Part shown: piece by piece, positions 26,598-33,687 of the stretch
How positions within the stretch are numbered: position 1 is the first letter of the stretch
Layout: each line of letters starts with the position of its first letter
Assembly: GCA_022424905.1 (NCBI GenBank)
Contig: JAKMGP010000149.1
Coordinates: forward strand, 1 to 33,687
Source: Akkermansiaceae bacterium
GTDB lineage: Bacteria; Verrucomicrobiota; Verrucomicrobiia; Verrucomicrobiales; Akkermansiaceae
Direction: 5' to 3'
Length of the DNA: 33,687 nucleotides
Program-made: the position numbers and the translations under genes
The notes under the pieces: generated by a model
What the model was told of the DNA's origin: nothing
The model's input: the letters and a program-made list of their open reading frames with translations, nothing else
The model's database searches: none

Positions 26598-28139
26598 ATG
26601 GCGATTGCACGCGCGCTCCTCTCGGTTTCCGATAAGTCCGGATTGGTTGATTTTGCTAAAACTCTTCATGAGGGGTTCGGTATTGAGCTCCTTTCGACGG
26701 GCGGGACAGCCAAGGCTCTCCGGGAGAGTGGGCTCCCGGTTATTGATGTTGCTGAATACACGGGTGCTCCCGAACTCTTCGAGGGGCGGCTCAAAACTCT
26801 CCACCCGAAGATCCACGGCGGATTACTTCAGAGGCGGGATTCGGACGACCATGTTGCCCAAGGTAAAAAGAATGACATTCCAACCATCGATCTCGTCGTT
26901 GTGAATCTCTACCCTTTTGAGCAAACGATAGCCAAAGAGGATGTGTCGTTAGCCGAAGCGATTGAGAATATTGATATCGGTGGGCCTTCGATGTTACGCA
27001 GTGCGTCCAAGAATTATTCTGCGGTCACCGTGCTAACGGATCCTGCCGACTACCGAAGGGTTTTGGAAGAAATGGAAGCGCATGATGGTGATACGACCCT
27101 CAGGCTTCGAGAGGAGCTTGCGATCAAGGTCTTCCGCCGAACCTCGGCTTATGATGGTGCCATCTCCAACTATTTGGGCCAGTGTGACCAAGGAACTGCT
27201 TGCAGTTTTTCAGTGAATCTTCCGCTAGTGAGTGATCTCCGCTATGGCGACAACCCTCACCAAAAGGCCCGGCTCTATGGTGATTTTAATGAATGTTTTA
27301 CTCAACTGCAGGGCAAAGAGCTGAGTTACACTAATATTCTCGATATCGAAGCCGCCGCCGATCTTATTTTGGACTACAAACGCTCAACTGTCGGGATTCT
27401 TAAACACACTAACCCTTGTGGAGTTGGTCAAGATGAGGATCTTCGGGTCGCTTGGCAGAAAGCTTTCGAAACTGATCGTTCGGCTCCGTTTGGCGGGGTG
27501 ATCGTCTGTAATCGCCCGATCAACGAAGATTTGGCAAGGGTCATTTCAGAGATATTCACGGACGTTATTATTGCGCCTGATTACGAGCCTGAAGCGCGTG
27601 CAATCTTGCAGAAGAAAAAGAATTTGCGTCTCATGAAGGTAGAGCCTGGTTATGAAAAATTCCGGAGAGATGCCGTTGTTCGGCCTGCACCTGGTGGATT
27701 AATGGTGATGGATAAGGATCACACCGTTATGGGGCTCGAGGATCTGGAGGCTAAGGTAGTGACGAAACGTCCACCAACTGAGGCAGAAATGACCGCGATG
27801 AGATTCGGTTGGCGCGTCGTTAAGCATGTGAAGTCCAATGCGATTGTTTTTAGTTCAGGAGATCGCACTCTTGGGATCGGCGCTGGTCAAATGAGCCGTG
27901 TTGATTCTTCGCGGATTGCAGTCTGGAAGGCTGAAGAAGCTGGGCTCTCTCTGAAGGGGAGTATCATTGCCTCTGACGCTCTTTTCCCGTTTGCTGACGG
28001 TTTAGACGCAGCGATCAAGGCTGGTGCTACTGCTTGCATTCAGCCCGGGGGATCAATAAGGGATGAGGAAGTGATTGCTGCGGCTGATGCCGCCGGTATT
28101 TCTATGGTGTTTACCGGGTATAGGCACTTTAAACATTAA
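26598..28139 (+). CDS. purH: Bifunctional AICAR formyltransferase/IMP cyclohydrolase PurH
   Basis: Catalyses the last two steps of de novo IMP synthesis. From the ATG at 26598 the protein is 513 residues, the family norm. The N-terminal IMP cyclohydrolase (MGS-like) domain has RALLSVSDKSGL (5-16), KTLHPKIHGG (66-75), NLYPFEQT (103-110) and IDIGGPSMLRSA. The C-terminal AICAR transformylase has LRYGDNPHQKA (214-224) and the catalytic Lys269-His270 in KHTNPCG, followed by DRSAPFGG. A GTG at 26562 keeps the frame open but the added residues are not family-like. It is the first gene of a plus-strand run with pdxJ and acpS. Confidence 0.97.
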   Translation: MAIARALLSVSDKSGLVDFAKTLHEGFGIELLSTGGTAKALRESGLPVIDVAEYTGAPELFEGRLKTLHPKIHGGLLQRRDSDDHVAQGKKNDIPTIDLVVVNLYPFEQTIAKEDVSLAEAIENIDIGGPSMLRSASKNYSAVTVLTDPADYRRVLEEMEAHDGDTTLRLREELAIKVFRRTSAYDGAISNYLGQCDQGTACSFSVNLPLVSDLRYGDNPHQKARLYGDFNECFTQLQGKELSYTNILDIEAAADLILDYKRSTVGILKHTNPCGVGQDEDLRVAWQKAFETDRSAPFGGVIVCNRPINEDLARVISEIFTDVIIAPDYEPEARAILQKKKNLRLMKVEPGYEKFRRDAVVRPAPGGLMVMDKDHTVMGLEDLEAKVVTKRPPTEAEMTAMRFGWRVVKHVKSNAIVFSSGDRTLGIGAGQMSRVDSSRIAVWKAEEAGLSLKGSIIASDALFPFADGLDAAIKAGATACIQPGGSIRDEEVIAAADAAGISMVFTGYRHFKH

Positions 28140-28151
28140 ATTCCTAAGAAA

Positions 28152-28904
28152 ATGTCGCTTCTTCTCGGGGTTAATATTGATCATGTCGCCACGCTGAGGC
28201 AGGCACGATATGCCATGAATCCAGATGCTCCAATCCTCGAGCCCTCGATTTTAGAGGCGGCACTTGAGGCGAAAGCTGGAGGGGCTGATTCAATCACCGT
28301 GCACGTCCGTGAGGATCGTCGCCACATGCAGGATGACGATGCGCGATTGGTTCGGCGGGAAATTGATTTGCCCTTAAATCTCGAACTGGCAAATACTGCG
28401 GAGATGGTGGCTTTTGCTTGCGATTTAAAGCCGGACTTTGCCTGCTTGGTTCCCGAGAAACGTGAGGAGGTTACGACTGAGGGGGGGCTTGATGTGATCG
28501 GAAATCAGGACTCTTTGCGTCAAACAGTCGCGAAACTCCAGAGTTCAGGCATTCAGGTGAGTTTGTTTATTGATTCAGAGAGGGGGCAGATTCAAGCGGC
28601 AGCAGATATCGGGGCAGAAATGATCGAATTACACACTGGGACATTTGCCTTAACCACTGGCAAGGAACACGAATCCGAAATTAGGCGTTTGCAATCGGGT
28701 GCAGACCTAGGGAATTCGTTGGGATTACGAGTTAATGCTGGACATGGAATTCATTTAGATAACATTAAAGACCTTTTTTATGTAAAAAACTTAAAAGAGT
28801 TCAATATTGGTCACACTTTGATTTCTAGGGCTCTTATTGTTGGAATGAGAGCTGCGGTGAAGGAAATGAAGGTTGCTATGCAGGAATACCCGACCACTCA
28901 ATAA
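28152..28904 (+). CDS. pdxJ: Pyridoxine 5'-phosphate synthase PdxJ
   Basis: Condenses 1-deoxyxylulose 5-phosphate with 3-amino-2-oxopropyl phosphate to make pyridoxine 5'-phosphate, so this organism uses the DXP-dependent vitamin B6 route. The 250-residue TIM barrel begins with LGVNIDHVATLRQAR (5-19), and shows TVHVREDRRHMQDDD (catalytic His/Glu/Arg region), LNLELA, CLVPEKREEVTTEGG and the late VNAGHGIHLDN and EFNIGHTLISRAL segments that bind phosphate. Length and motifs are complete. It starts 12 bases after purH and is followed one base later by acpS, an association (pdxJ-acpS) seen widely in bacteria. Confidence 0.97.
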   Translation: MSLLLGVNIDHVATLRQARYAMNPDAPILEPSILEAALEAKAGGADSITVHVREDRRHMQDDDARLVRREIDLPLNLELANTAEMVAFACDLKPDFACLVPEKREEVTTEGGLDVIGNQDSLRQTVAKLQSSGIQVSLFIDSERGQIQAAADIGAEMIELHTGTFALTTGKEHESEIRRLQSGADLGNSLGLRVNAGHGIHLDNIKDLFYVKNLKEFNIGHTLISRALIVGMRAAVKEMKVAMQEYPTTQ

Positions 28905-28905
28905 G

Positions 28906-29289
28906 ATGAGCTTAGTCGGAATCGGCATCGATGTTGTGGAGGTTTCCCGCATCCGCTCGTCGATGGATGAGTTTGGTGTGAAGTTCCTCGCGCGGATATT
29001 CACTGAGAGGGAGCGGGGCTACTGTGATCGGCAAAAAATGCCAGAGATGCACTATGCGGCAAGGTTTGCAGCGAAAGAAGCGATCTCGAAGGCTTTTGGG
29101 ACAGGGATCGGTAAGGATGTGGGTTGGCTTGATATGGAAATTCTAAGGAAGTCGAGTGGTGAGCCGGAAGTTCGGTTGAGAGGTGCCGCTGCGCTGAAGG
29201 CTAAGGAAGTCAATGCAACCCAGGTAATGGTGAGTTTGACGCACTCTAAGGATTACGCGGCTGCAAATGCAGTGGTGATGGCGGGTTGA
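28906..29289 (+). CDS. acpS: Holo-[acyl-carrier-protein] synthase AcpS
   Basis: Transfers 4'-phosphopantetheine from CoA to acyl carrier protein. The 127-residue protein shows the AcpS pattern: GIGIDVVEVSRI (5-16) with the magnesium ligand Asp9, RIFTERERGYC (30-40), AARFAAKEAISKAFGTGIG (51-69) with Glu58, and LTHSKDYAAANAVV near the end. Start ATG at 28906, one base after the pdxJ stop; a longer frame beginning inside pdxJ is rejected because the DIDVV-type start should be within ten residues of the N-terminus. No terminator is visible after it. Confidence 0.95.
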   Translation: MSLVGIGIDVVEVSRIRSSMDEFGVKFLARIFTERERGYCDRQKMPEMHYAARFAAKEAISKAFGTGIGKDVGWLDMEILRKSSGEPEVRLRGAAALKAKEVNATQVMVSLTHSKDYAAANAVVMAG

Positions 29290-29595
29290 TTCGCTTGTCC
29301 TTTTGGGTGAGATGGCTTGAGGTGGTGAATCGATGCATTAATGATCAAAGCCACATTAGCAAATCAGCATTACATATATTGTGTGAAGTTAGTGATTGAG
29401 CCCAAGCGATACGGGGTAAAACGGGAACGCTTCCTTCATCAAGGTTTAAATGGGACCTGTTAATGAAGATCTAGTTCTAGGCCTTAGTTTTTACCACGCA
29501 CCAATTGATTCATTGTTGGTCATTTTTTTCCCGAAGTTGTGTGATTCAATCAGATCACGCTTTCCGGTCTCAAGAACTTCCGGCACACTCTGGAC
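29290..29595. other. Intergenic region upstream of mgtE
   Basis: 306 bases between acpS and mgtE. It holds an AAGCG/CGCTT weak hairpin near 29404-29432, a small TGATT-C-AATCA palindrome near 29540-29555 and AT-rich stretches around 29370, but no convincing coding sequence. I looked for an M-box (Mg-sensing) riboswitch, which would be apt before mgtE, and did not see its conserved core. Presumably it carries the mgtE promoter. Confidence 0.4.
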
Positions 29596-30987
29596 GTGTC
29601 CGAGGAACTGGCAAAGATTCTTGAGCGAGCTGAGGAAGCTATCGCAAATCGTGATGGCTCAGAGGTTCTTCAGCTTTGTGAAGATTTGCATTATGCTGAT
29701 CTCGCCGAGCTTTTTGAAGATATTGATCAAGATGGCCGCGAGTTTTTAACGGAAACTCTAGGTGCGGAGAAATTTTCAGAGATCCTGGCCGAACTTCCCG
29801 ATACCCTCGTCGAGAAAACCCTCGATTCCTTTGAGCCTGAAGAGCAACGCGAGATTCTTGATTCTCTTCCAGATGATGACCGGGTTGACATCCTTCAGGA
29901 TGTTAGTGATTCAAAACGTCGGGATTTTCTTGAGCTTCTTGACGAGGACAAACAGGAGGATACTCGGACCCTTCTTCGTTATGATGAGGAAACGGCTGGC
30001 GGTCGCATGACCACTCATATTGGGAAAATTGGTGCACACATGACAGTTAAAGATGCCATCGAGCATCTCCGGGGTGATCAAGAATCTACGATGACCCTTG
30101 CCCGGATTTTTGTGGTCAATGATGAAGGGAAATTAGTTGGCAAGATTAGGCTTCGAGACCTTGCTTTCAACGCTTGGAATGTGTCAGTGCAATCACTGGT
30201 TCAGGATGTTGACCATTCGATACTCGCTACGGCCGATCAAGAAGATGCGGCTCAAATGATCTCTCGCTACGACATGCTCATTTTGCCTGTGGTAGACGAA
30301 TCAAACCGCTTGCTGGGAGTGATTACAGCTGATGATGCTTTCGAAATTCTTGAAGAAGAATCCACCGAAGATATTGAAAAAGGTGCTGGTATTTCTGGTG
30401 ATCAATCAGAAGAAACTTACCTGAACACCTCTATCACGTCCCATTTCAAAAGACGATGCGGGTGGCTTGTTATTCTGGCTTTTCTCGCAATTCTATCTGG
30501 CTTTGTGATGATGCGCTTTGAGCAGACATTGACTGAAATTTATCTTCTAGCGCTTTTTTTACCGATGGTAGTAGCCGCCGGTGGTAATACTGGAGGGCAA
30601 GCTTCTACAATGGTGATCCGGGCCATGGCGCTCGGGGAATTGGACCCTGAAGATACGATGCAAGTTGCTTGGAAGGAATTGCGACTGGGGCTTCTGCTGG
30701 GTGGTCTTTTGGCCTTCTTGATTGGCCTGTTCGCCGTGTTTGCCCCACCCGCTCTCCAATTCACTTTACCCAGCGGGACTAACTTCACACAATTCGGGTG
30801 CACCGTCGCAATTGCATTAGGTGCCCAAGTCGCAACCTCAACTCTTATTGGCGCTCTTTTGCCGATTGGCGCGAGAGCTGTAAGGATTGATCCCGCGGTG
30901 ATTGCAGCTCCTGCTATCACAACAATTGTAGATGTTTCAGGAATGGTGATTTATTTCACGGTTGCGCGCAGTATCCTTGGGGTATGA
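29596..30987 (+). CDS. mgtE: Magnesium transporter MgtE
   Basis: Homodimeric Mg2+ channel/transporter of 463 residues, the standard size. It has an N-terminal superhelical domain of acidic helical repeats (about 1-130, e.g. LPDDDRVDILQDV), the ETAGGRMTTHIGKI linker, and two CBS domains (about 140-265; VVNDEGKLVGKIRLRDL and VVDESNRLLGVITADDA). These sense cytosolic Mg2+. A plug helix region and five transmembrane helices (about 290-463) follow, with the conserved PMVVAAGGNTGGQASTM pore segment. The start is a GTG at 29596; no ATG is available near it. Its last four bases overlap the next gene (ATGA), so the downstream exported protein is translationally coupled. Confidence 0.96.
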   Translation: MSEELAKILERAEEAIANRDGSEVLQLCEDLHYADLAELFEDIDQDGREFLTETLGAEKFSEILAELPDTLVEKTLDSFEPEEQREILDSLPDDDRVDILQDVSDSKRRDFLELLDEDKQEDTRTLLRYDEETAGGRMTTHIGKIGAHMTVKDAIEHLRGDQESTMTLARIFVVNDEGKLVGKIRLRDLAFNAWNVSVQSLVQDVDHSILATADQEDAAQMISRYDMLILPVVDESNRLLGVITADDAFEILEEESTEDIEKGAGISGDQSEETYLNTSITSHFKRRCGWLVILAFLAILSGFVMMRFEQTLTEIYLLALFLPMVVAAGGNTGGQASTMVIRAMALGELDPEDTMQVAWKELRLGLLLGGLLAFLIGLFAVFAPPALQFTLPSGTNFTQFGCTVAIALGAQVATSTLIGALLPIGARAVRIDPAVIAAPAITTIVDVSGMVIYFTVARSILGV

Positions 30988-31994
30988 GATTCCCAACTAT
31001 TCTCGCCACGTTGACAACAGCGGTCTTTGCTCACGAAGGCCATAACCATAATCCGGCTGCTGCCGAAATGAATGAAGCGGCCACCGTTTTCCTCGCTAGT
31101 CTCGATGGAGCGCAGCGCGAAGCTGCTTCCTTCGAATTCAAGAATAAGGAGCGTGAAAATTGGCACTTTGTGCCGATGGATCGTAAAGGAGTGCGTTTTG
31201 ACGCTCTAAAGCCACACCAACAGCACCTTGCATTTGGTCTTCTTGGAACAGGATTGACCCAGAAAGGTCTCATGACGGCGACTCAAATCATGACTCTCGA
31301 GGAAATCCTCCGGAGCCGTGGAGGCGATCCCAAAGTACGCAATACCGAGAAATATAACATTGCTATTTTTGGATCCCCCTCCCCGACTAAACCGTGGGGA
31401 TGGCGATTTGAGGGCCATCATCTTTCGCTCAATTTTTCGCTGCTCGGTGACAAGGTTGTCGGTTTGCCTGCATTCTATGGCACGAACCCAGCTGAACTTA
31501 AGAAAGGTCCTTTAAAAGGAATGCGCCCACTGGGGGAAATCGAGGATGCAGGCCGTAAGTTAGCGGAAGACTTAATCAAGGCTGGTATGTCTCCAGTTTT
31601 CTCGGAAAAGGCTCCTAAGGAGATTTTGACTGCTCAAGACAGCACGGCCAAGGCGCAGAAAATTATGGGCGCGACTTCAGATAAAATGAATGGAGAGCAA
31701 GTGAAGCAAATTTTGGCGATCGTCTCTCAAGTGGCCTCAATGCAGCGTGGCGAAATCACCAATGAAAGTTTACGCAAAATTAACACAATGCAGCGCAAGA
31801 AGCTTCACTTTGCTTGGGGAGGTTCACTAGAAAGAAATGGGCCTCATTACTTTCGAATTCAAGGTGTCGACTTCATTGTTGAATACGCGAACACCCAAAA
31901 TGATGCCAATCATGCTCATTTGGTTTGGCGTGATCTTGAAAATGACTTTGCTCGTAATTCTCTCAAAAAGCACTACCAGGAGAATCATGATTAG
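30984..31994 (+). CDS. Exported DUF3500 family protein
   Basis: A 336-residue secreted protein of the DUF3500 family, whose function is not established. A short signal peptide (about 1-16, ending VFA) would release a mature chain starting HEGHNHNP, with three histidines in its first six residues. The family hallmarks are visible: ARE-like N-terminal helices, HFVPMDRKGVRF, LKPHQQHLAFGLL, the NIAIFGSPS and GWRFEGHHLSLNFSL strands, the PAFYGTNPAE segment, and near the end FAWGGSLERNGPHYFRIQG and NDANHAHLVWRD. GHH and HAH clusters suggest metal binding. It is coupled to mgtE by a four-base overlap and followed by a terminator, so the two form one operon, perhaps with a linked metal-related role; that is inference. 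Confidence 0.85.
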   Translation: MRFPTILATLTTAVFAHEGHNHNPAAAEMNEAATVFLASLDGAQREAASFEFKNKERENWHFVPMDRKGVRFDALKPHQQHLAFGLLGTGLTQKGLMTATQIMTLEEILRSRGGDPKVRNTEKYNIAIFGSPSPTKPWGWRFEGHHLSLNFSLLGDKVVGLPAFYGTNPAELKKGPLKGMRPLGEIEDAGRKLAEDLIKAGMSPVFSEKAPKEILTAQDSTAKAQKIMGATSDKMNGEQVKQILAIVSQVASMQRGEITNESLRKINTMQRKKLHFAWGGSLERNGPHYFRIQGVDFIVEYANTQNDANHAHLVWRDLENDFARNSLKKHYQENHD

Positions 31995-32019
31995 GGAGAA
32001 GTCTTAGTCATCCCGAACC

Positions 32020-32054
32020 AATGCCCGGCCGGATTACCGCCCGGGCATTTCTTT
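32020..32054 (+). terminator. Rho-independent terminator after the mgtE operon
   Basis: A hairpin with arms AATGCCCGG and CCGGGCATT (32020-32028 and 32041-32049). The inner segment can extend the stem by CGG/CCG pairing. It is followed by TTTCTTT. It lies 25 bases after the DUF3500 stop and closes the mgtE transcript. Confidence 0.85.
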
Positions 32055-32251
32055 ATAATGGGTTGATTCAGGAATATAGAATGAGCGAGAAAGTGTGTTT
32101 ATTCTTCATCTCCATCACATAATTAGCTAATCTTACAGATCTGCTAGAAAGACAAAAAGGCGTTCAATTCAGTCAGCATCTTAAAAGAGCACAGCCATGT
32201 TTCACATGACAATTCCCTTTTTGAAAGGTCTTTGCCGAAAATCTCACAATT
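32055..32251. other. Leader region of the EF-hand gene
   Basis: About 200 AT-rich bases between the terminator and the EF-hand start. No promoter with good -35/-10 spacing could be picked by eye, and no RNA gene or open frame of note is present. Confidence 0.3.
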
Positions 32252-33058
32252 ATGAACATCTCCTTACGTCCTTTCATTTTCGCCCTCGCAACGATCTCTG
32301 CATTTGGAATAGCCCAAGCGCAAGAGGATAAGTTAAAGGAGCAAATTCTACCGTCTCCAAAAAACCGTAAGAGTATTACGTGGCAATACCCTGTCCTCAA
32401 CGCTCTTGATGTTAACAGTGACCATATTATCTCACAACAAGAACTCAAAGAAGCTACGGGTTCATTGCTGACACTCGATAAAAATGGTGATGGTGTTCTA
32501 ACCTTTAAAGAGATGACCCCAGTATTTGAGAGCGGGTCAAAAGACACGATTGATGATGGAGCATTCAGAGGGGAACTTGTCGCAGAAAGAACTGAAATTT
32601 CAGGTCGTTCAACTCGAGAAATTCTTAAGTTGTTAGGATCTAAAGGGATGCTTGAACCCGGTAAAGATGAGCTTCAAAACTATCGTAAGTTATTTTCTTT
32701 CACCGACAGAAATAAGGATGGTAGGCATTCTGCAGTCGAATATGTCGACAACGGGCCCTATCTCACCCCTTCTTCAAGAGCTGGTATTTTCAAAGCGTCT
32801 GATTCTAATTTAGATGGATTTGTCTCTGAAAAAGAATACATAGAAAATCGTGTGATCACCGACGAAGCTAAAGCGATATTTTCATCAATAGATTTGGATA
32901 GGGATCGAAAGTTGACCGCAAAAGAATTTACTGAAAGTGGAAAGTTTAAGGATAAGAAACTCGCATTAGCTGTATACTCGGCTTTCGATGCCAACTCAGA
33001 TGGTGAACTCATTCTCCCTGAGTATCTCAGGATTTGGGGGGGATGGGCGCGGGAATAG
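32252..33058 (+). CDS. Secreted EF-hand calcium-binding protein (six loops)
   Basis: A 268-residue exported protein. Signal peptide about 1-23 (FIFALATISAFGI, ending AQA). Six 12-residue EF-hand loops have Asp at position 1 and Glu at position 12: residues 53-64, 76-87, 152-163, 184-195, 214-225 and 246-257. Loops two, three, four and six have Gly at position 6 (e.g. DKNGDGVLTFKE). Loops one and five replace it with His and Arg, so they may bind more weakly. Loops one and two, three and four, and five and six are about 23-32 residues apart, consistent with three pairs. Similar EF-hand proteins are numerous in Verrucomicrobia and Planctomycetes and are thought to buffer or sense Ca2+ outside the cell. 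No attached enzyme domain. Confidence 0.88.
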   Translation: MNISLRPFIFALATISAFGIAQAQEDKLKEQILPSPKNRKSITWQYPVLNALDVNSDHIISQQELKEATGSLLTLDKNGDGVLTFKEMTPVFESGSKDTIDDGAFRGELVAERTEISGRSTREILKLLGSKGMLEPGKDELQNYRKLFSFTDRNKDGRHSAVEYVDNGPYLTPSSRAGIFKASDSNLDGFVSEKEYIENRVITDEAKAIFSSIDLDRDRKLTAKEFTESGKFKDKKLALAVYSAFDANSDGELILPEYLRIWGGWARE

Positions 33059-33100
33059 GCCCTTTTGTTTCGTTCCAGTGGAGTTCTTTCAAAGACACCC

Positions 33101-33634
33101 TCACTTGGCCTTGGGTTTTTTAGCCTCCGGTGTTTTTGTAATTTGCTCGAGAAGGTTTTTTGCCTTTTTCCATCCCTCCTTAGACCCGGTAAACTGACCA
33201 TTCCATGTCTGTGTCCCATCGTTGAACATAAACATCGTCTGGAAAATTTCTAACTTGAGTTCGAAGATTGCTGCCTCCCCTTCAACTTCAGCCCCCTTTA
33301 ATTTTTCTATTCTAACCTTATTTTCTTTTAATTTAAGGTTTGGGTTTCCTTTGGCCGTTTCGATAAAGCTGTCTGCCATCAGTTTTATGGATGAAGCGAT
33401 TTGCTCTACACCTCCGGGGACCGGCCATCTTGAAATAGTCATTTCTCCATCACTCCCATCTTTTTGACTGAGCTTGAGAGTGAACAAATCAACCCCTTGG
33501 TTATTTGTAAATTCGATCTTCCATTCCAGGCTGGCTTTAATTTCTAGGGGGAGAGTTTTTTCAGTCTCAGCAGCTTGGCACGATAAAAAACTAAGAAGCG
33601 CAACCGATATGAGGAGAATGAAAAGATGTTTCAT
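33101..33634 (-). CDS. Small exported protein of unknown function
   Basis: From the ATG at 33632-33634 the product is 177 residues. The N-terminal signal sequence is MKHLFILLISVALLSFLSCQ; the cysteine near residue 20 could be a lipoprotein site, but the preceding residues (F-L-S) are a poor lipobox, so ordinary signal peptidase cleavage after SCQA is also possible. The mature domain is rich in Lys and Glu with alternating beta strands (TLKLSQKDG, EMTISRWPVPGGVEQIA), then the paired KLKENKVRIEKLKGAEVEGEAA region, and a Lys/Pro-rich end. I recognise no family. The frame continues to 33673, but those extra residues do not look like a signal n-region. It is convergent with the EF-hand gene, 42 bases away, with no clear terminator between. 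Confidence 0.6.
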   Translation of the reverse strand: MKHLFILLISVALLSFLSCQAAETEKTLPLEIKASLEWKIEFTNNQGVDLFTLKLSQKDGSDGEMTISRWPVPGGVEQIASSIKLMADSFIETAKGNPNLKLKENKVRIEKLKGAEVEGEAAIFELKLEIFQTMFMFNDGTQTWNGQFTGSKEGWKKAKNLLEQITKTPEAKKPKAK

Positions 33635-33687
33635 GTCTTTAATCATCGAAGGAGATAGAACGTTGTCTTTCATCTGATCAAGATTTT

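Noticed and set aside
29290-29595. Possible M-box magnesium riboswitch before mgtE
   Set aside because: The conserved M-box core and terminator arrangement are not visible; only weak hairpins occur. A search with RF00380 would decide.
29450-29749. Plus-strand 99-residue open frame before and inside mgtE
   Set aside because: More than half of it overlaps the N-terminal domain of mgtE in another frame, and the remainder shows no motif.

Overview
This 33.7 kb window is a chromosomal segment of a moderate-GC Gram-negative bacterium, most likely a member of the Verrucomicrobiota. The evidence is a run of three prepilin-like proteins resembling the 'Verru_Chthon cassette' families, a GreA elongation factor with a very long N-terminal extension of the kind annotated in Chlamydiae, a BatA/BatB/BatD aerotolerance-type operon, an EF-hand protein, a DUF3500 protein and an McsA-McsB-ClpC operon in an organism with diderm-type features. 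I see no phage, transposon, rRNA or CRISPR array. Most of the window is housekeeping. Very few genes have a good Shine-Dalgarno sequence.

Layout. 1-4.0 kb: thiD (minus), apaG (plus), 5-formyltetrahydrofolate cyclo-ligase (minus), an ECF sigma factor (minus) and lysA (minus). 4.1-6.0 kb: a rhomboid protease and galE (plus). 6.0-8.5 kb: three consecutive pseudopilin genes (D-, B- and C-like). 8.5-8.8 kb: tRNA-Leu with the rare anticodon AAG, and tRNA-Val(CAC). 8.95-10.7 kb: an ECF sigma factor, an overlapping single-pass membrane protein that is a candidate anti-sigma, and a secreted PDZ protein. 10.8-14.4 kb: the long GreA-like protein, enolase with a strong terminator, and an FtsB/DivIC-like protein. 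14.4-15.2 kb: an SDR oxidoreductase (minus).

15.3-19.5 kb: mcsA-mcsB-clpC, a complete protein-arginine-phosphorylation and degradation operon. 19.5-26.4 kb (minus): a five-gene operon reading DUF58 protein, small membrane protein, BatA, BatB fused to a BatC-like TPR and acidic tail, and BatD fused to a BatE-like SH3 module. The MoxR ATPase that usually leads such operons is absent. 26.6-29.3 kb (plus): purH, pdxJ and acpS. 29.6-32.0 kb: mgtE translationally coupled to a secreted His-rich DUF3500 protein, then a terminator. 32.2-33.7 kb: a six-loop secreted EF-hand protein and a convergent small exported protein.

The most interesting parts are the sigma/membrane/PDZ operon, which could be an uncharacterised envelope-sensing switch; the tRNA-Leu with A34; the McsB pathway outside Firmicutes; the fused, MoxR-less Bat operon; and the mgtE-DUF3500 pair whose secreted partner would begin with histidine after signal cleavage.
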